A stretch of DNA of 64,000 nucleotides from contig OX359278.1 in NCBI GenBank assembly GCA_947179155.2, positions 18,855,996-18,919,995 of the forward strand. Reading direction: 5' to 3'. Positions within the stretch are counted from its first letter, which is position 1. Every line of letters begins with the position of its first letter. Positions 10,331 to 20,884 of this stretch are shown piece by piece. The translations under genes and the position numbers were made by a program. The notes under the pieces are model-generated. The model ran no database searches and had not been told where the DNA came from. It saw nothing but the letters and a program-made list of their open reading frames with translations. Source of the stretch: Hedera helix (taxonomy: Eukaryota; Streptophyta; Magnoliopsida; Apiales; Araliaceae).

Positions 10331-10819
10331 TTGAAGCATAAAATCATGACGGAGGCACACAACACGCCGTTTGCAATCCACCCAGGAGGTACCAAGATGT
10401 ATCGAGATCTTCGACATACATTTTGGTGGAACAATATGAAAAGGGAGATTGCAGAGTTTATCTCAAGGTGCCTAACTTGTCAACGTGTCAAGGCAGAGCA
10501 TCAAGTACCTAAGGGTCCATTACAACCACTTGAGGTTCCCGAATGGAAGTGGGAACACATCAATATGGATTTCGTGATGGGTCTTCCCAAAGTTTCTCAA
10601 GGCTTAGATGCAATTTGGGTCATCGTAGATAGATTGACCAAATCCGCTCATTTCTTGCCAATACGAGAAAACTTTTCACTTGAACGTCTTGCCGGTATGT
10701 ACATAAATGAGATTGTGAGATTGCATGGCATGCCAGTTTCCATAGTTTCTGATCGAGATCCTAGATTCACTTCACGCTTTTGGATCAGTCTACAAAAAGC
10801 TATGGGCACTGAGCTATGA
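10331..10819 (+). CDS. A1 integrase N-terminal and partial catalytic core (162 aa)
   Basis: In frame with the upstream polyprotein after one TGA. It begins in the zinc-binding domain (His-rich HNTPFAIHPGG, then CLTCQR), followed by the catalytic core with the first Asp in NMDFVMGLP and the second in IVSDRDPRF. The frame stops at TGA 10817. The sequence after the stop, AYHPQTDGQSER, supplies the catalytic Glu (near 10860), so the DDE triad is split by the stop. The role would be insertion of element cDNA into the chromosome. Confidence 0.88.
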   Translation: MKHKIMTEAHNTPFAIHPGGTKMYRDLRHTFWWNNMKREIAEFISRCLTCQRVKAEHQVPKGPLQPLEVPEWKWEHINMDFVMGLPKVSQGLDAIWVIVDRLTKSAHFLPIRENFSLERLAGMYINEIVRLHGMPVSIVSDRDPRFTSRFWISLQKAMGTEL

Positions 10820-10942
10820 TTCAGTTCTGCATACCATCCTCAGACGGACGGACAATCGGAAAGGACGATCCAGACCCTCGAAGATCTTTTAAGACTTTGC
10901 GTACTAGATTTCAAAGGAAGTTGGGATAAGTACTTACCATTA

Positions 10943-11656
10943 GTGGAATTTTCCTACAACAACAGTTACCAAGCAAGTATAGGTATGGCTCCATTCGAGG
11001 CTTTATATGGACGCAAGTGTCGCTCTCCAGTATGTTGGAATAAGGTAGGAGAAGCAAAACTGTTGGGACCCGAGTTGGTACGCTTGACAACAGAAAAGAT
11101 CCAAATGATCCGACAACGAATACAGACCGCACAAGAACGACAAAAGAGTTATGCTGATCTTCATCGGAGAGACGAAAGTTTCAACGTCGGAGATCATGTA
11201 TTCTTACGTGTTTCTCCATGGAAAGAGGTTACGAGATTCGGAAAGAGAGGAAAGCTCAACCCTCTATTTATTGGCCCATTTGAAATCCTCGATCGAGTAG
11301 GAACCGTAGCCTACAGACTAGCCCTACCACCAAGTATGTCTCGCATCCATAACGTTTTTCACATATCTATGTTACGTAAATATGTGAAGGACCCAAACCA
11401 CGTCATTGAGTTAGAACCAGACGTTATAGCAGAGGATTTAACATACGAGGAGGTACCTGTTAAGATCCTTGATAAAAAGGAGCAGATTCTACGCTCAAAG
11501 GTTATACCTCGAGTTAAGGTTTTATGGAGGAACCAAGATATTGAGGAAATGACCTGGGAGCTAGAATCCGAGATGAAATCTAAATATCCTTACCTCTTCG
11601 AAATGCCAGGTACGTCAATTTCGGGGACGAAATTTCATATGGAGGGGAGGTTGTAA
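10943..11656 (+). CDS. A1 integrase C-terminus with chromodomain-like tail (237 aa)
   Basis: Same frame as the two preceding pieces; Met 10943 is internal (WDKYLPLVEFSYNNSYQ context), not a true start. It contains the integrase core end (SYNNSYQASIGMAPFEALYG), the GPF-containing C-terminal domain (FIGPFEILDRVG) and a tail with VKVLWRN followed by EEMTWELE, typical of the degenerate chromodomain of Tekay/Del elements that guides insertion to heterochromatin. The last codons GRL-stop overlap the PPT and the first bases of the 3' LTR. Confidence 0.88.
   Translation: MEFSYNNSYQASIGMAPFEALYGRKCRSPVCWNKVGEAKLLGPELVRLTTEKIQMIRQRIQTAQERQKSYADLHRRDESFNVGDHVFLRVSPWKEVTRFGKRGKLNPLFIGPFEILDRVGTVAYRLALPPSMSRIHNVFHISMLRKYVKDPNHVIELEPDVIAEDLTYEEVPVKILDKKEQILRSKVIPRVKVLWRNQDIEEMTWELESEMKSKYPYLFEMPGTSISGTKFHMEGRL
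11641..11651 (+). other. A1 polypurine tract
   Basis: GGAGGGGAGG plus one T directly before TGTAAGACC of the 3' LTR. It would prime plus-strand DNA synthesis. It lies inside the integrase reading frame. Confidence 0.8.
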
Positions 11657-14600
11657 GACCCCGAATTTTATGAAATATAAAATTTAATTTTTCTTCATAT
11701 ATATTTTTCTGAAACAGTAAGTGGTTAAATCGATAAACTTAAAAGTTAAGGATGTTATGTGCAAATTTTATTTTGTCGGACAATATTCATTTTGTTGGGG
11801 AATATTCGGGCCGTACGACGGCGCCGAAATGACAAATTATTGGTGGACCCCACAACGGAATATTTGTCGGGTATAGAAAACGACAGAAATAACCTTTTTA
11901 AATAAAAATAGTCAACGGGACTGTTAAAATACCGGTGATAAAAGAATAGTAGCATACGGTAAATTATGGTATTTTCTGTAGCACACGGTACTCTACAGTA
12001 GCACACGGTATTGCACAGTGTCTCATATTATTGGTCTGATAATTGACACCGTAACTGTTGCGCATCATTTCATCAATAATTGTCATTGCATAATATTTTA
12101 TATTATCAATTCAATAATTATTGTTACACAGTATTTTGCATTATTGATTCAATAATTGTCATTACACTGTATTTCATATCATCGACTCAATAATTGTTGC
12201 TGCACTGTTTTTAAAATTATTGAACCTAATAATTGTTACGGTTGCAAATATACCATAATTTATATTATTAAATTAATAATAATCTGTAACGTGTTTATTA
12301 AATTATTATTGTAGCACTATTTGATTTTATATGCAGGACCAATAGGAAGAAAAAATAATAAAAAAAAAAAAATGTAAAAAAAAATATATATATTAATTAT
12401 TTATTATGTGAATAGTAACATGTGGACCCTATGTGGGGGCCACATGAATGGTAAATGAAATGTGTTTTTGCTGGAGAGTTTTCTGGTTGGTGAAGGAAGG
12501 AAGGAAAGGCAGCTACGCTGCTTTTGTAGAAAATTTAGGCTGGCGTGCAGCACGCCAGCCACCTACCACTGCATAGTAACATTTTTCCCCTATAAATAGC
12601 TTGCTCAGCTGAATAGAAAAATCACACCTAAAACATAAAATTTTTCTATAAGAATTTTATGAGTTTTCTCTGAGAATAGTGAGGTTATTTTGAGAGTTTG
12701 AAAGCCAAAAGGAGTGCATAAATTTTTCAAGTAAGTCTTTTATTAAAGAGTAGTAATTTCATAAATTCCTATATTTCACGGTATTCACAAATCTTCCTTT
12801 AGAAGACTCTTCTATTAGAAGATTCATTTTTAAAAGCTTTCTTTGGAAGATTTATTTTGAAATATTATTTTAAAAACTATTTTAAGTTGTTATATTATAC
12901 TACAAAAATTATGTTATATATATATAATTTTGATAGTTCATAATATATGAATTATCATACACCTTGAAATTTATATGTGGTAATTACTAATTTTATTAAA
13001 AATATATAGGTTGATCAACCTCATTTAAATCAATATCCAGTCACGTGTTAAGGTAAGGGGTATCATTCTTTGCATCATCATAAATGGATATTATTTTCTT
13101 TCTTACTTGAAGGGATTATCGTTCTTTGATTCTCGAAAATAATATCGTTTCTTTCTTGTGCCATTTACTTCCATGTATTCAAATTGTGGGAATAACCTTA
13201 CGGCGCGGTTTACCGCCTGTTGGTGAATAACCTTTTGTATTCATTCCTTATTAATCTTTGAGAATAACCTTACGGTGCGGATTATCGCCTGTTTGGTGAA
13301 TAACTCTTCGTATTCAAATTGATGGGAATAACCTTACGGCGCGGATTATCGCCTGTTTGGTGAATAACTCTTCGTATTCAAATTGATGGGAATAACCTTA
13401 CGGCGCGGATTACCGCCTGTTGGTGAATAACCCTTTTTATTTGTCTCGTATGGAAATAATTTGTCTACATGAATTATCACATGACACTTTTATTCCATAT
13501 TCGTAAGTGATATCATTTTCCTTTATACTCATAAGGGATGCCATCTTTTTCATCTTCCATTACTCAAACTTACTATGGTAAGGGATATTAATTCCCTTCA
13601 CCTTTTGTTAATCAAACCTGCTACGGTAAGGGATATTATTTTCTTTCATACACCTAAATCGAAACTTATTATGGAACTATTGCTTCTATAATTCCTGAAA
13701 ATATTATATGTTCCATAATAGTTGAATTTCATTATTTCAACTGAACCTTCCTATTTTCTGGACATTTCTATTAAACTGTAATCGTTATTCTGAACTGTGG
13801 AGCTTGAATATCATTTTTAAATTTCACTTCACATCATGTTGGCAATTTGGACATTATTTTAATCTGCACAAAGTAAACTTCTGATACTTATTGTTTATCC
13901 TGTTCTTCTGTTCATCATTTGTATCACTGTTATTTGTATTAATCATCAAGAATCAAGCTGTTGTGAATATATGTGACCGGGGGCACAGATGTGATATAAT
14001 TGTTGAACAGATGATAGGTTAAAGGCGATATACTAGGTTAAAGGCGATACATCTGTTCGGTGTCTTTTATGGCACGTGGTGAATGTTCTCTTTGGCCCGT
14101 AGTGCAAAGATGAACTGTTGGTTGGTATGATTATGACCAAAGGCTGAATCTGGTATAATCATGACCGTTGGTGCTTTATTGAATATCTTTGGCCCGTAGT
14201 GCAAAGATGAACTGTTGATTTGCATGATTATGACCAGGAACTGTGAATTTTTATTATCATGACTAATGGTATTTCAGATGATAAAAGTTGATGTTTTTAC
14301 TAAAAAGAGAAGCGAGTGGACATTATGGTCTGCATTATTCTTCTAATAGATTGCTCATTCCGCTGCTATTATTGATCTGAACGTTGTTTAAGAATTTAAC
14401 TACAGTTTTTGATATAAACCTTGTAGTCTATTGTATTCTATCAAGAACTCAACTGTTGAAGGCTAATGATAATTTATTCGTCATTATCTTAGTCATGATA
14501 TTTCTTACTGGGCTATTTGAGCTCACCCTTTCTTTTGTTCCATTGTTTTCAACAGGAGATGAGAACGTAACGGGGTCTAGCCGGGGGATGGAGTGAGAGT

Positions 14601-14781
14601 CCGAGGAATAGCTATCCTAGTCTTCACGTGTTGTAAAATAGTGTGGCAATAATAGTGAAGACTTAGTTGTGTATTATTATACACTGTATTGTTGTACGTT
14701 GTGCTTTGTTGTAATAATTTTGTTCTAGTCTTTTGACGACTCAAGTTTGGGCTGTGTAGGCCTAGATTTGGGGGCGTCACA
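11652..14781 (+). repeat. A1 3' LTR
   Basis: Near-identical copy of 3649-6811, from TGTAAGACC to GGGGGCGTCACA. It carries the same palindrome (12538-12560), TATA (12591-12598) and 64-bp array (13186-13433). It is followed by CTTCT, matching the bases before the 5' LTR. Differences include a missing TTTTGTCGGGGAAT-type duplication and changes in an A-rich run near 12358-12390. Confidence 0.92.
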
Positions 14782-14786
14782 CTTCT

Positions 14787-15662
14787 TTTGTAAGGTTTTT
14801 AAGCTCTCTCTCTCTCAATTCTTATTATTGATTTTGGAACGAACTTGAAGGCATGTCAGGCTAAGTATTTTTATTCAGTTCTATGGGATGTTGAATCTTA
14901 TTTATTATTTATGAATTAATAAAGTTATTAGTATTTCTTCCTTCAGCTGTGAAATTTATTCTTGATAATCTATTAGAATTGCTTAATGATAATTGGTTAG
15001 ATTAATTTGATAAGGATCCATTGAATTGATTTGATTATTATCATATGCTAGATTAAGATATAATATTAAGCAAACGATGTTATATATGATCATAAGTAGC
15101 GAATAGTGATATTTGATTGTGGTCAAGCTTTTGAATATTGCTATGATATCAAGAAGACATGTTAAATAATCTGCGATTGTACTATTATTGCTTGGAATAA
15201 CCTAATTCCCTAATTCTTAATGCTGTTATTATATTAAATCTAGACTGATAGTTCTAGGTTGTATGATAATTAGGGTCTAGTGGGGGCGATTGTCACGTTA
15301 CATTTAAAACCAAAGGGGAATTTCGGGTAACGCGGACCGTGGTTACCTAGGGTTATTAATTTCATTGAATGAAGGATATTGATTGGCTTAATTATATCAT
15401 AGTTATGAAAAGATGATACTGAACTGAAGAACTGAAGTTTGCAAATCATTGGATAATTTTAATTAATATTTCTTGTTTTCTAGTATAATCATAGTCTAAA
15501 AACTCTCATTTTATTATTACTTGTTATTTACTGTTAGAAGCATTCGGATAAATTATAAATAATACACTTCTCGTGGGTTCGACTCTTGCTTGCCATTATA
15601 CCAATTTTATGTTGATAGAGTGAAAGTAAGGAATAATTTTGGAGTGATAACGATAGCTTCCA
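14787..15662 (+). repeat. Athila-2 5' LTR, part 2
   Basis: Continuation of 3215-3648 after the A1 insertion. It ends CTTCCA six bases before the PBS. It holds a CT-rich run (14803-14816) and the GTGGGTTCGACTC stretch near the LTR end often seen in Athila/Tat LTRs. The boundary was set by aligning the AATTTTGGCGCC junction with AATTTTGGCACC of the minus-strand Athila at 40315. Confidence 0.75.
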
Positions 15663-15667
15663 AATTT

Positions 15668-15685
15668 TGGCGCCGTTGCCGGGGA
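15668..15685 (+). other. Athila-2 primer binding site (tRNA-Asp type)
   Basis: TGGCGCCGTTGCCGGGGA matches the usual Athila PBS, complementary to the 3' end of tRNA-Asp. It fixes the LTR end and the element's plus orientation. Confidence 0.9.
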
Positions 15686-15735
15686 AGTGATTGTTTTTAT
15701 AAATTTTCTTGTTTTTCTTTCGATTTATAACTTGA

Positions 15736-17514
15736 TCCTCTCACTCTCCTGATTTAAAATTTGATCCAGAAATAGAGAAAACTGCGAAAAGAATAAGGAA
15801 GGAGACCCGTCGAGCAAGAAGCACCACTGCAGATTTCGACGAAGCTTTTACTACGTCACCGGGTTTAAACGTTGCGCTTGCATTACTGACTTCATCCAGC
15901 GATTCAGACGAAGAAATGGTTGCACCAAATAATAGAACTATGAGGGAGTTGGCTACTCCTAATTTACGCCAACAACCATTATGCATAGAACATCCTGCTT
16001 TAGATGCTGCTTTTGAATTGAAATCTGGCTTAATTCACCTTTTGCCTACTTTTCGTGGTCTTACAGGTGAAGATCCATATAAGCATTTGAAGGAGTTCCA
16101 TGTGGTTTGTTCCACCATGAAACCGCATGGAGTGACGGAAGAACATATAAAGCTTAGAGCTTTTCCATTCTCCTTAGTAGATCTGGCAAAAGATTGGTTG
16201 TACTATTTACCCTCTGGTTCGATACAATCATGGGATGATATGAAGAGGCTATTCGTGGAGAAGTATTTTCCTCCTTCACGGGTTGCCAACATAAGGAAGG
16301 AGATATGCGCCATCAGACAATTTAGTGGCGAACCTCTTCATGAGTATTGGGAAAGGTTCAAGAAGCTGTGTTCGTGTTGTCCATATCAAATTGACGATCA
16401 ACACCAAATTCAGTACTTCTACGAGGGATTGCTACCGATGGATAGGAGTATGATCGATACTGCAAGTGGAGGAGCATTGGTTGACAAGACTCCAGACGCT
16501 GCACGGAACTTAATTGCTAACATGGCGGCTAACTCACAGCAATACGGAACTCGAATGGACCATGCACTGAAAAGAGTTAATGAGGTTGGCTCGAGCAACA
16601 TTGAACAACAACTCTCGGAATTAGCTGCTATGGTTCGTCAAATTTCTGTGGGGAACGGGCAAGTTACAAGAACTTGTGGAATCTGTTTGTCGTTGGATCA
16701 TTCGACAGATATTTGTCCTACACTACAAGAGGATGGCACCATTGAGCAAGCCAATGCAACGGGAAATTTTCAAGGACAACCTCAGTGAAGATATGATCCT
16801 TACTCTAATACTTACAATCCAGGATGGAGGGATCATCCTAATTTGAGCTACGGAGGAAACAGGCCACCAATGCCGAATGCTTTTCCAAATCGACAACAAG
16901 GTTTTCCACAAGCTCAACAGCAGTACCCACCTCGACAAGCAGCACCTACAAAATCTGAAGCATCTTTGGAGGATATGTTTAAGGCTCTTATGAACCAGAC
17001 CCAACAGTTCCAACAAGATACAAAGGCTTTCATGAACCAGTTCTAGCAAGAGACAAGGACTTCCATTCATAGCTTGGAAAATCAAATGAGCCAATTAGCA
17101 ACCACAGTTGGACGATTGGATTCTCAAGGCTCGGGGAAGTTTCCCTCTCAAACGATGATCAATCCGAGAGAAAATGCAAGTCCCATTACATTAAGGAGTG
17201 GAAAACAAATGGACACACCAAGGGCTATGGTTGAATTTGATGAGGATAAAGCTAAGGAGGAGGCAGAAATTTCAAAGGTAATCCCTAAATCTCCTATTCA
17301 GCTTAAGTCTAACCCTTTACCTTTTCCTCCTAGGAATCTTAGAACTTCAAAGAAGGACGAGCACGAGAAAGAGATTCTGGAAACCTTTAGAAAGGTAGAG
17401 GTGAACATTCCTTTATTAGACGCAATCAAGCAAGTTCCAAGGTATGCAAAATTTTTGAAGGAATTATGCACTAATAAAAGGAAATTACAAGACAATGAAA
17501 AGGTAACAGTTTGA
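15736..17514 (+). pseudogene. Athila-2 gag
   Basis: Gag in one frame. Homology begins just after TGA 15733 (SPDLKF, then DPEIEKTAKRIRKE), with no ATG before the internal one at 15916. The piece 15916-16788 (290 aa) holds the capsid domain (ELKSGLIHLLPTFRGLTGED, DWLYYLPSGSI, EKYFPPSR, IRKEICAIRQ) and one zinc-knuckle-like segment (CGICLSLDHSTDIC, near 16675-16715). Stops at 16786 (TGA) and 17044 (TAG) interrupt a Gln/Pro-rich tail (16843-17046) and a C-terminal piece (17074-17514), which ends at TGA 17512. All pieces are in frame, so the damage is nonsense mutation rather than indels. Confidence 0.87.
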
Positions 17515-18342
17515 GAGAATGTATCTGCGGTTCTGCAAAGAAAAATGCCCCCAAAATGTAAAGATCTGGGTATGTTTACCATTCCCTGCAAGATAGGTAA
17601 TACCAGGTTTGAGAGAGCTATGCTAGATCTAGGAGCATCAATTAATGTTATGCCACTATGTATTTATGCTTCTTTGCATCTAGGTCCTTTGAAAAACACT
17701 GGTGTCATTATCCAATTAGCTGATCGTACTAACACGTACCCTAAAGAGGTAATTGAGGATGTATTGGTGCAGGTGAATGAACTAATATTTCCCGCATATT
17801 TTTATATTGTGGACATGGAGGACGATACATCTCCAAATCCTGCTCATATCTTGTTAGGGAGGCCATTCTTGAAAACAGCAAGAACGATGATTAATGTGCA
17901 CAATGGGACCTTGACCATGGAATTTGACGGCGAAAAGATTCAATTCAACATTTAAGAGGCCATGAGGTACCCTAGTGATGTCAATTCCATTTTTTCTATT
18001 AATGTCCTTGATTCCTTGGTGCAGAAATCTTTCAACCACATACACATGGAAACCTTAGAGCATGCTATCACGAATAGTTTGGAGCTGGAAGCGGAAGATG
18101 AGATTGAACAAAATACAGACTTAAAGGATACTATAGCTGCATTACAATCTTTACGGAAAATTTCAGATAAGTACGCCGTTTCATCCATTCAACTACTGGT
18201 GACTCATGAAAAGTTGTTACCTTCTGTTGTGCAGGCTCCGAGGTTGGAATTAAAACCCCTACCACTCCATTTGAAATATGCATATCTAGGGCAAGAGGAA
18301 ACACTGCCAGTGATAATTGCAAATAACCTAACCAAAGTCTAA
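17515..18342 (+). pseudogene. Athila-2 protease and linker
   Basis: The protease is in the open piece 17545-17955 (136 aa). DLGASINVMP carries the Athila-type active site (DLG in place of DTG), and LLGRPFLKTA lies near the end of the fold. TAA 17953 separates it from a linker piece (17962-18342), which ends at TAA 18340 shortly before RT. It would cleave the Gag-Pol precursor. Both stops lie in frame with gag and RT. Confidence 0.85.
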
Positions 18343-18351
18343 GAAGAAAAG

Positions 18352-20793
18352 TTGCTTAGAGTCTTAAGAGACCACGTACAAGTCTTTGGTTGGACAATTG
18401 CAGATATCAAAGGTATAAGCCCAGCTGTATGTATGCATGGCATTCTTTTGGAAGAGGGAGCCACCCCAAAGCGAAATGCTCAACGCAGACTGAATCCACC
18501 CATGATGGAGGTTGTGAAAAAAGAGGTTCTAAAATTACTCGATGCAGGTATTATCTACCCTATTTCAGATAGTCAATGGGTCAGTCCAGTTCAGGTAGTT
18601 CCTAAGAAAGCTGGCATAACTGTCGTTAAAAATGATAATAATGAGTTAGTGCCTACTCGTCTGCAAACAGGATGGAGAGTGTGTATTGATTATAGGAAAT
18701 TGAATGCCGTAACTAGAAAAGATCATTTCCCTCTCCCTTTTATTGACCAAATGTTAGAAAGATTAGCAGGCCACACTTATTATTGCTTCCTCGATGGTTT
18801 TTCGGGTTATAACCAAATTGTGATTGCACCTGAAGATCAAGAAAAGACCATTTTTACATGCCCATTTGGTACATTTGCATACCGTAGGATATCCTTCGGA
18901 CTTTGTAATGCACCCAGTACGTTTCAACGATGCATAATAAGTATATTTTCTGATCTTCTTGAACATTGCATTGGAGTATTTATGGATGATTTCACAATTC
19001 ATGGTGATTCGTTAGATGCATGCTTAGATAATTTAACTCGTGTGTTGGATAGATGCTTAGAGACTAATCTTGTTCTTAATTGGGAAAAATGTCATTTTAT
19101 GGTAGAACAGGGTATCGTCCTAGGTCATGTAGTTTCCGCTAAGGGCATAGAAGTAGATAAAGCTAAGATAGAAATTGTTGCTGCTTTACCTTACCCTACA
19201 AGCGTGCGGGAGATTCGTTCTTTTCTTGGTCATGCAGGTTTCTATCAAAGATTTATCAAGGACTTTTCCAAAATAGCTATGCCATTGTGTAAGTTGCTGC
19301 AAAAAGAGGTAGAATTCCAGTTTGACAATGTGTGCAAGGAGGCATTTGATAAATTGAAGACATTATTGACCTCCACACTGGTGATACAGCCACCGAATTG
19401 GAATTTACCCTTCGAAATCATGTGTGACGCCAGCAACTATGCAGTAGGGGCTGTTTTGGGCCAACGAGTTGACAAAGTTGCGCATGCCATCTATTATGCT
19501 TCTAGGACATTGAATGCTGCTCAGATTAACTATTCAACAACAGAAAAAGAATTATTATCTGTTGTTTTTGCTTTAGACAAATTTAGATCTTATCTTCTAG
19601 GTACTAAAGTCATAGTTTATTCTGATCATGCTGCTCTCAGGTATCTGCTTACAAAGAATGATTTTAAACCACTGATCATACGATGGATCTTGCTGCTCCA
19701 AGAATTTGACTTGCAAAAAAAGGACAAGAAAGGAACAGACAATTTAGTGGCAGATCACTTAAGCAGGTTGCTTAAAGATGAAAAAGCACTCCCACTGCAA
19801 GATTCCTTTCCAGATGAGCATTTATTCTCCGTTGACAAGGCTGCACCCTGGTACGCAAACATTGTTAATTATTTAGTCAGCGCTTATATTCCTAGTGAGT
19901 TCTCCAAAATGCAGAAACAGAAGCTTAAGAGTGATGTGAAGCGGTTTGTATGGGATGACCCCTACTTATGGAAATTCTATGCTGACCAGGTAGTTAGAAG
20001 ATGTATCCCTAACTCTGAGTTTTCATCCATTTTAACTTTCTGTCATTCTTACGCTTGTGGGGGTCATTTTGGACCGAAACGAACAGCTCGTAAGATTTTA
20101 GAATATGGTTTCTTTTGGCCTAGTATTTTTAAAGACTCATATCTATTTTGTAAATCATATGCCAATTGTAAAAAGACAGGAAACATATCCAGTAAGAATC
20201 AAATGCCACAAACCCCTATTTTGGTTGTTGAAATTTTTGATGTTTGGGGCATTGATTCTATAGGGCCATTTCCTGTCTCTTATGGTAATGTTTACATTCT
20301 TCTAGCTGTTGACTATGTTTCCAAATGGGTGGAGGCTAAAGCCACCAAGACTGACGATTCTAAAGTTGTTACAGATTTTGTCAAATCTAACATATTTGTC
20401 AGGTTTGGAACTCCAAGGGCTATCATCAGCGATAAAGGAACGCACTTTTGCAATATGACATTGGCAACACTGTTCAAGAAATATAATGTCATGCATAAAG
20501 TTTCAACAACTTACCATCCGCAGAGCAATGGCCAAGCAGAGGTCTCAAACAGAGAAGTCAAGTCCATTCTAGAGAAAGTCGTTCAGCCAAACAGAAAAGA
20601 TTGGAGTCTGAAACTCGAAGATGCATTATGGGCCTATCGCACTGCATACAAAACTCCTATCGGAATGTCCCCGTATCAGATTGTTTTCGGAAAGTCATGT
20701 CATCTACCCGTCGAGCTAGAACATAAGGCTTTCTGGGCCATTAAACAATGCAACTTGAGCATAAATGAAGCTGGCGAGCATAGAAAATTGTAA
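18352..20793 (+). CDS. Athila-2 RT-RNase H-integrase piece (813 aa)
   Basis: Largest open piece of Athila-2. RT lies at about residues 60-280: DAGIIYPISDSQWVSPVQ, CIDYRKLNAVTRKDHFPLPF, FLDGFSGYNQI, FGLCNAPSTFQRC and FMDDF (catalytic Asp pair, 18984-18989). RNase H lies at about 355-470 (CDASNYAVGAVLG, STTEKELLSVVFALDKF, YSDHAALRYLL, ADHLSRL). Integrase starts near 560 (CGGHFGPKRTARK). In its zinc finger the first Cys of the usual CxxC is Tyr (CKSYANC). The DDE core is visible in WGIDSIGPFP, IISDKGTHF and NGQAEVSNRE. The stop TAA at 20791 is one C-to-T from CAA; homology continues in frame to about 20884, then ends. The ATG at 18352 follows TAA 18340 and is not the native start. Confidence 0.9.
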   Translation: MLRVLRDHVQVFGWTIADIKGISPAVCMHGILLEEGATPKRNAQRRLNPPMMEVVKKEVLKLLDAGIIYPISDSQWVSPVQVVPKKAGITVVKNDNNELVPTRLQTGWRVCIDYRKLNAVTRKDHFPLPFIDQMLERLAGHTYYCFLDGFSGYNQIVIAPEDQEKTIFTCPFGTFAYRRISFGLCNAPSTFQRCIISIFSDLLEHCIGVFMDDFTIHGDSLDACLDNLTRVLDRCLETNLVLNWEKCHFMVEQGIVLGHVVSAKGIEVDKAKIEIVAALPYPTSVREIRSFLGHAGFYQRFIKDFSKIAMPLCKLLQKEVEFQFDNVCKEAFDKLKTLLTSTLVIQPPNWNLPFEIMCDASNYAVGAVLGQRVDKVAHAIYYASRTLNAAQINYSTTEKELLSVVFALDKFRSYLLGTKVIVYSDHAALRYLLTKNDFKPLIIRWILLLQEFDLQKKDKKGTDNLVADHLSRLLKDEKALPLQDSFPDEHLFSVDKAAPWYANIVNYLVSAYIPSEFSKMQKQKLKSDVKRFVWDDPYLWKFYADQVVRRCIPNSEFSSILTFCHSYACGGHFGPKRTARKILEYGFFWPSIFKDSYLFCKSYANCKKTGNISSKNQMPQTPILVVEIFDVWGIDSIGPFPVSYGNVYILLAVDYVSKWVEAKATKTDDSKVVTDFVKSNIFVRFGTPRAIISDKGTHFCNMTLATLFKKYNVMHKVSTTYHPQSNGQAEVSNREVKSILEKVVQPNRKDWSLKLEDALWAYRTAYKTPIGMSPYQIVFGKSCHLPVELEHKAFWAIKQCNLSINEAGEHRKL

Positions 20794-20884
20794 TTACAAG
20801 AGTTAGAAGAACTACGCAATGAGGCTTATGAAAGCTCAAAATTGTACAAGGAAAGGACAAAAGCGTTTCACGATACTCACAACA
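20794..20884 (+). pseudogene. Athila-2 integrase C-terminal stub
   Basis: Reading on in frame after TAA 20791 gives LQELEELRNEAYESSKLYKE, then ERTKAFHDTH, the usual Athila integrase continuation. It breaks off at CTCACAACAA, where family-A LTR sequence in reverse orientation starts. The shared bases CACAACAA make the exact breakpoint ambiguous by a few bases. Confidence 0.75.

Larger units (their letters stand above)
7010..11656 (+). pseudogene. A1 gag-pol frame broken by three stop codons
   Basis: One frame runs from ATG 7010 to TAA 11654-11656. It contains only three internal stops: TAG at 7070, TGA at 10283 and TGA at 10817. Each differs by a single C-to-T from a sense codon (CAG or CGA), and no frameshift is visible. 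Product order is gag, protease, RT, RNase H, integrase, chromodomain-like tail. The open pieces are 7124-10285, 10331-10819 and 10943-11656, described separately. The terminal stop lies 5 bp inside the 3' LTR and the purine tract lies within the coding region. Confidence 0.88.
3649..14781 (+). mobile_element. Tekay-like Ty3/gypsy chromovirus (A1), near-complete
   Basis: An 11.1 kb element with two LTRs of 3163 and 3130 bp that start TGTAAGACCCCG and end GTCACA. It is flanked on both sides by CTTCT (3644-3648 and 14782-14786). Inside are a tRNA-Met-type PBS, one gag-PR-RT-RNaseH-IN reading frame and a purine tract. Domain order (IN last) puts it in Ty3/gypsy. The C-terminal chromodomain-like segment and the RT/IN style point to the Tekay/Del group. 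The LTRs are nearly identical apart from a few substitutions and small indels, such as a 19-bp TTTTGTCGGGGAAT-type duplication near 3790-3820 in the left copy, so insertion is recent relative to its neighbours. It lies inside the Athila-2 5' LTR. Confidence 0.93.
3215..20884 (+). mobile_element. Athila-lineage Ty3/gypsy element (Athila-2), 3' truncated and interrupted
   Basis: Made of a 5' LTR in two pieces (3215-3648 and 14787-15662, about 1.31 kb together), a tRNA-Asp-type primer site at 15668, then gag, protease, RT, RNase H and integrase in one frame broken by stops. The lineage is called from the integrase and RT style (FLDGFSGYNQI, FMDDF) and the PBS. A1 is inserted in the 5' LTR. The right side is lost: integrase homology stops near 20884 against a minus-strand family-A LTR piece, so the 3' coding end, PPT and 3' LTR are absent. 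The left flank would give a direct repeat CTAAT (3210-3214) that cannot be checked. Confidence 0.88.

Noticed and set aside
9824..10434. Several antisense ORFs opposite A1 pol
   Set aside because: They overlap a well-supported RNase H and integrase frame on the other strand and have no domain.
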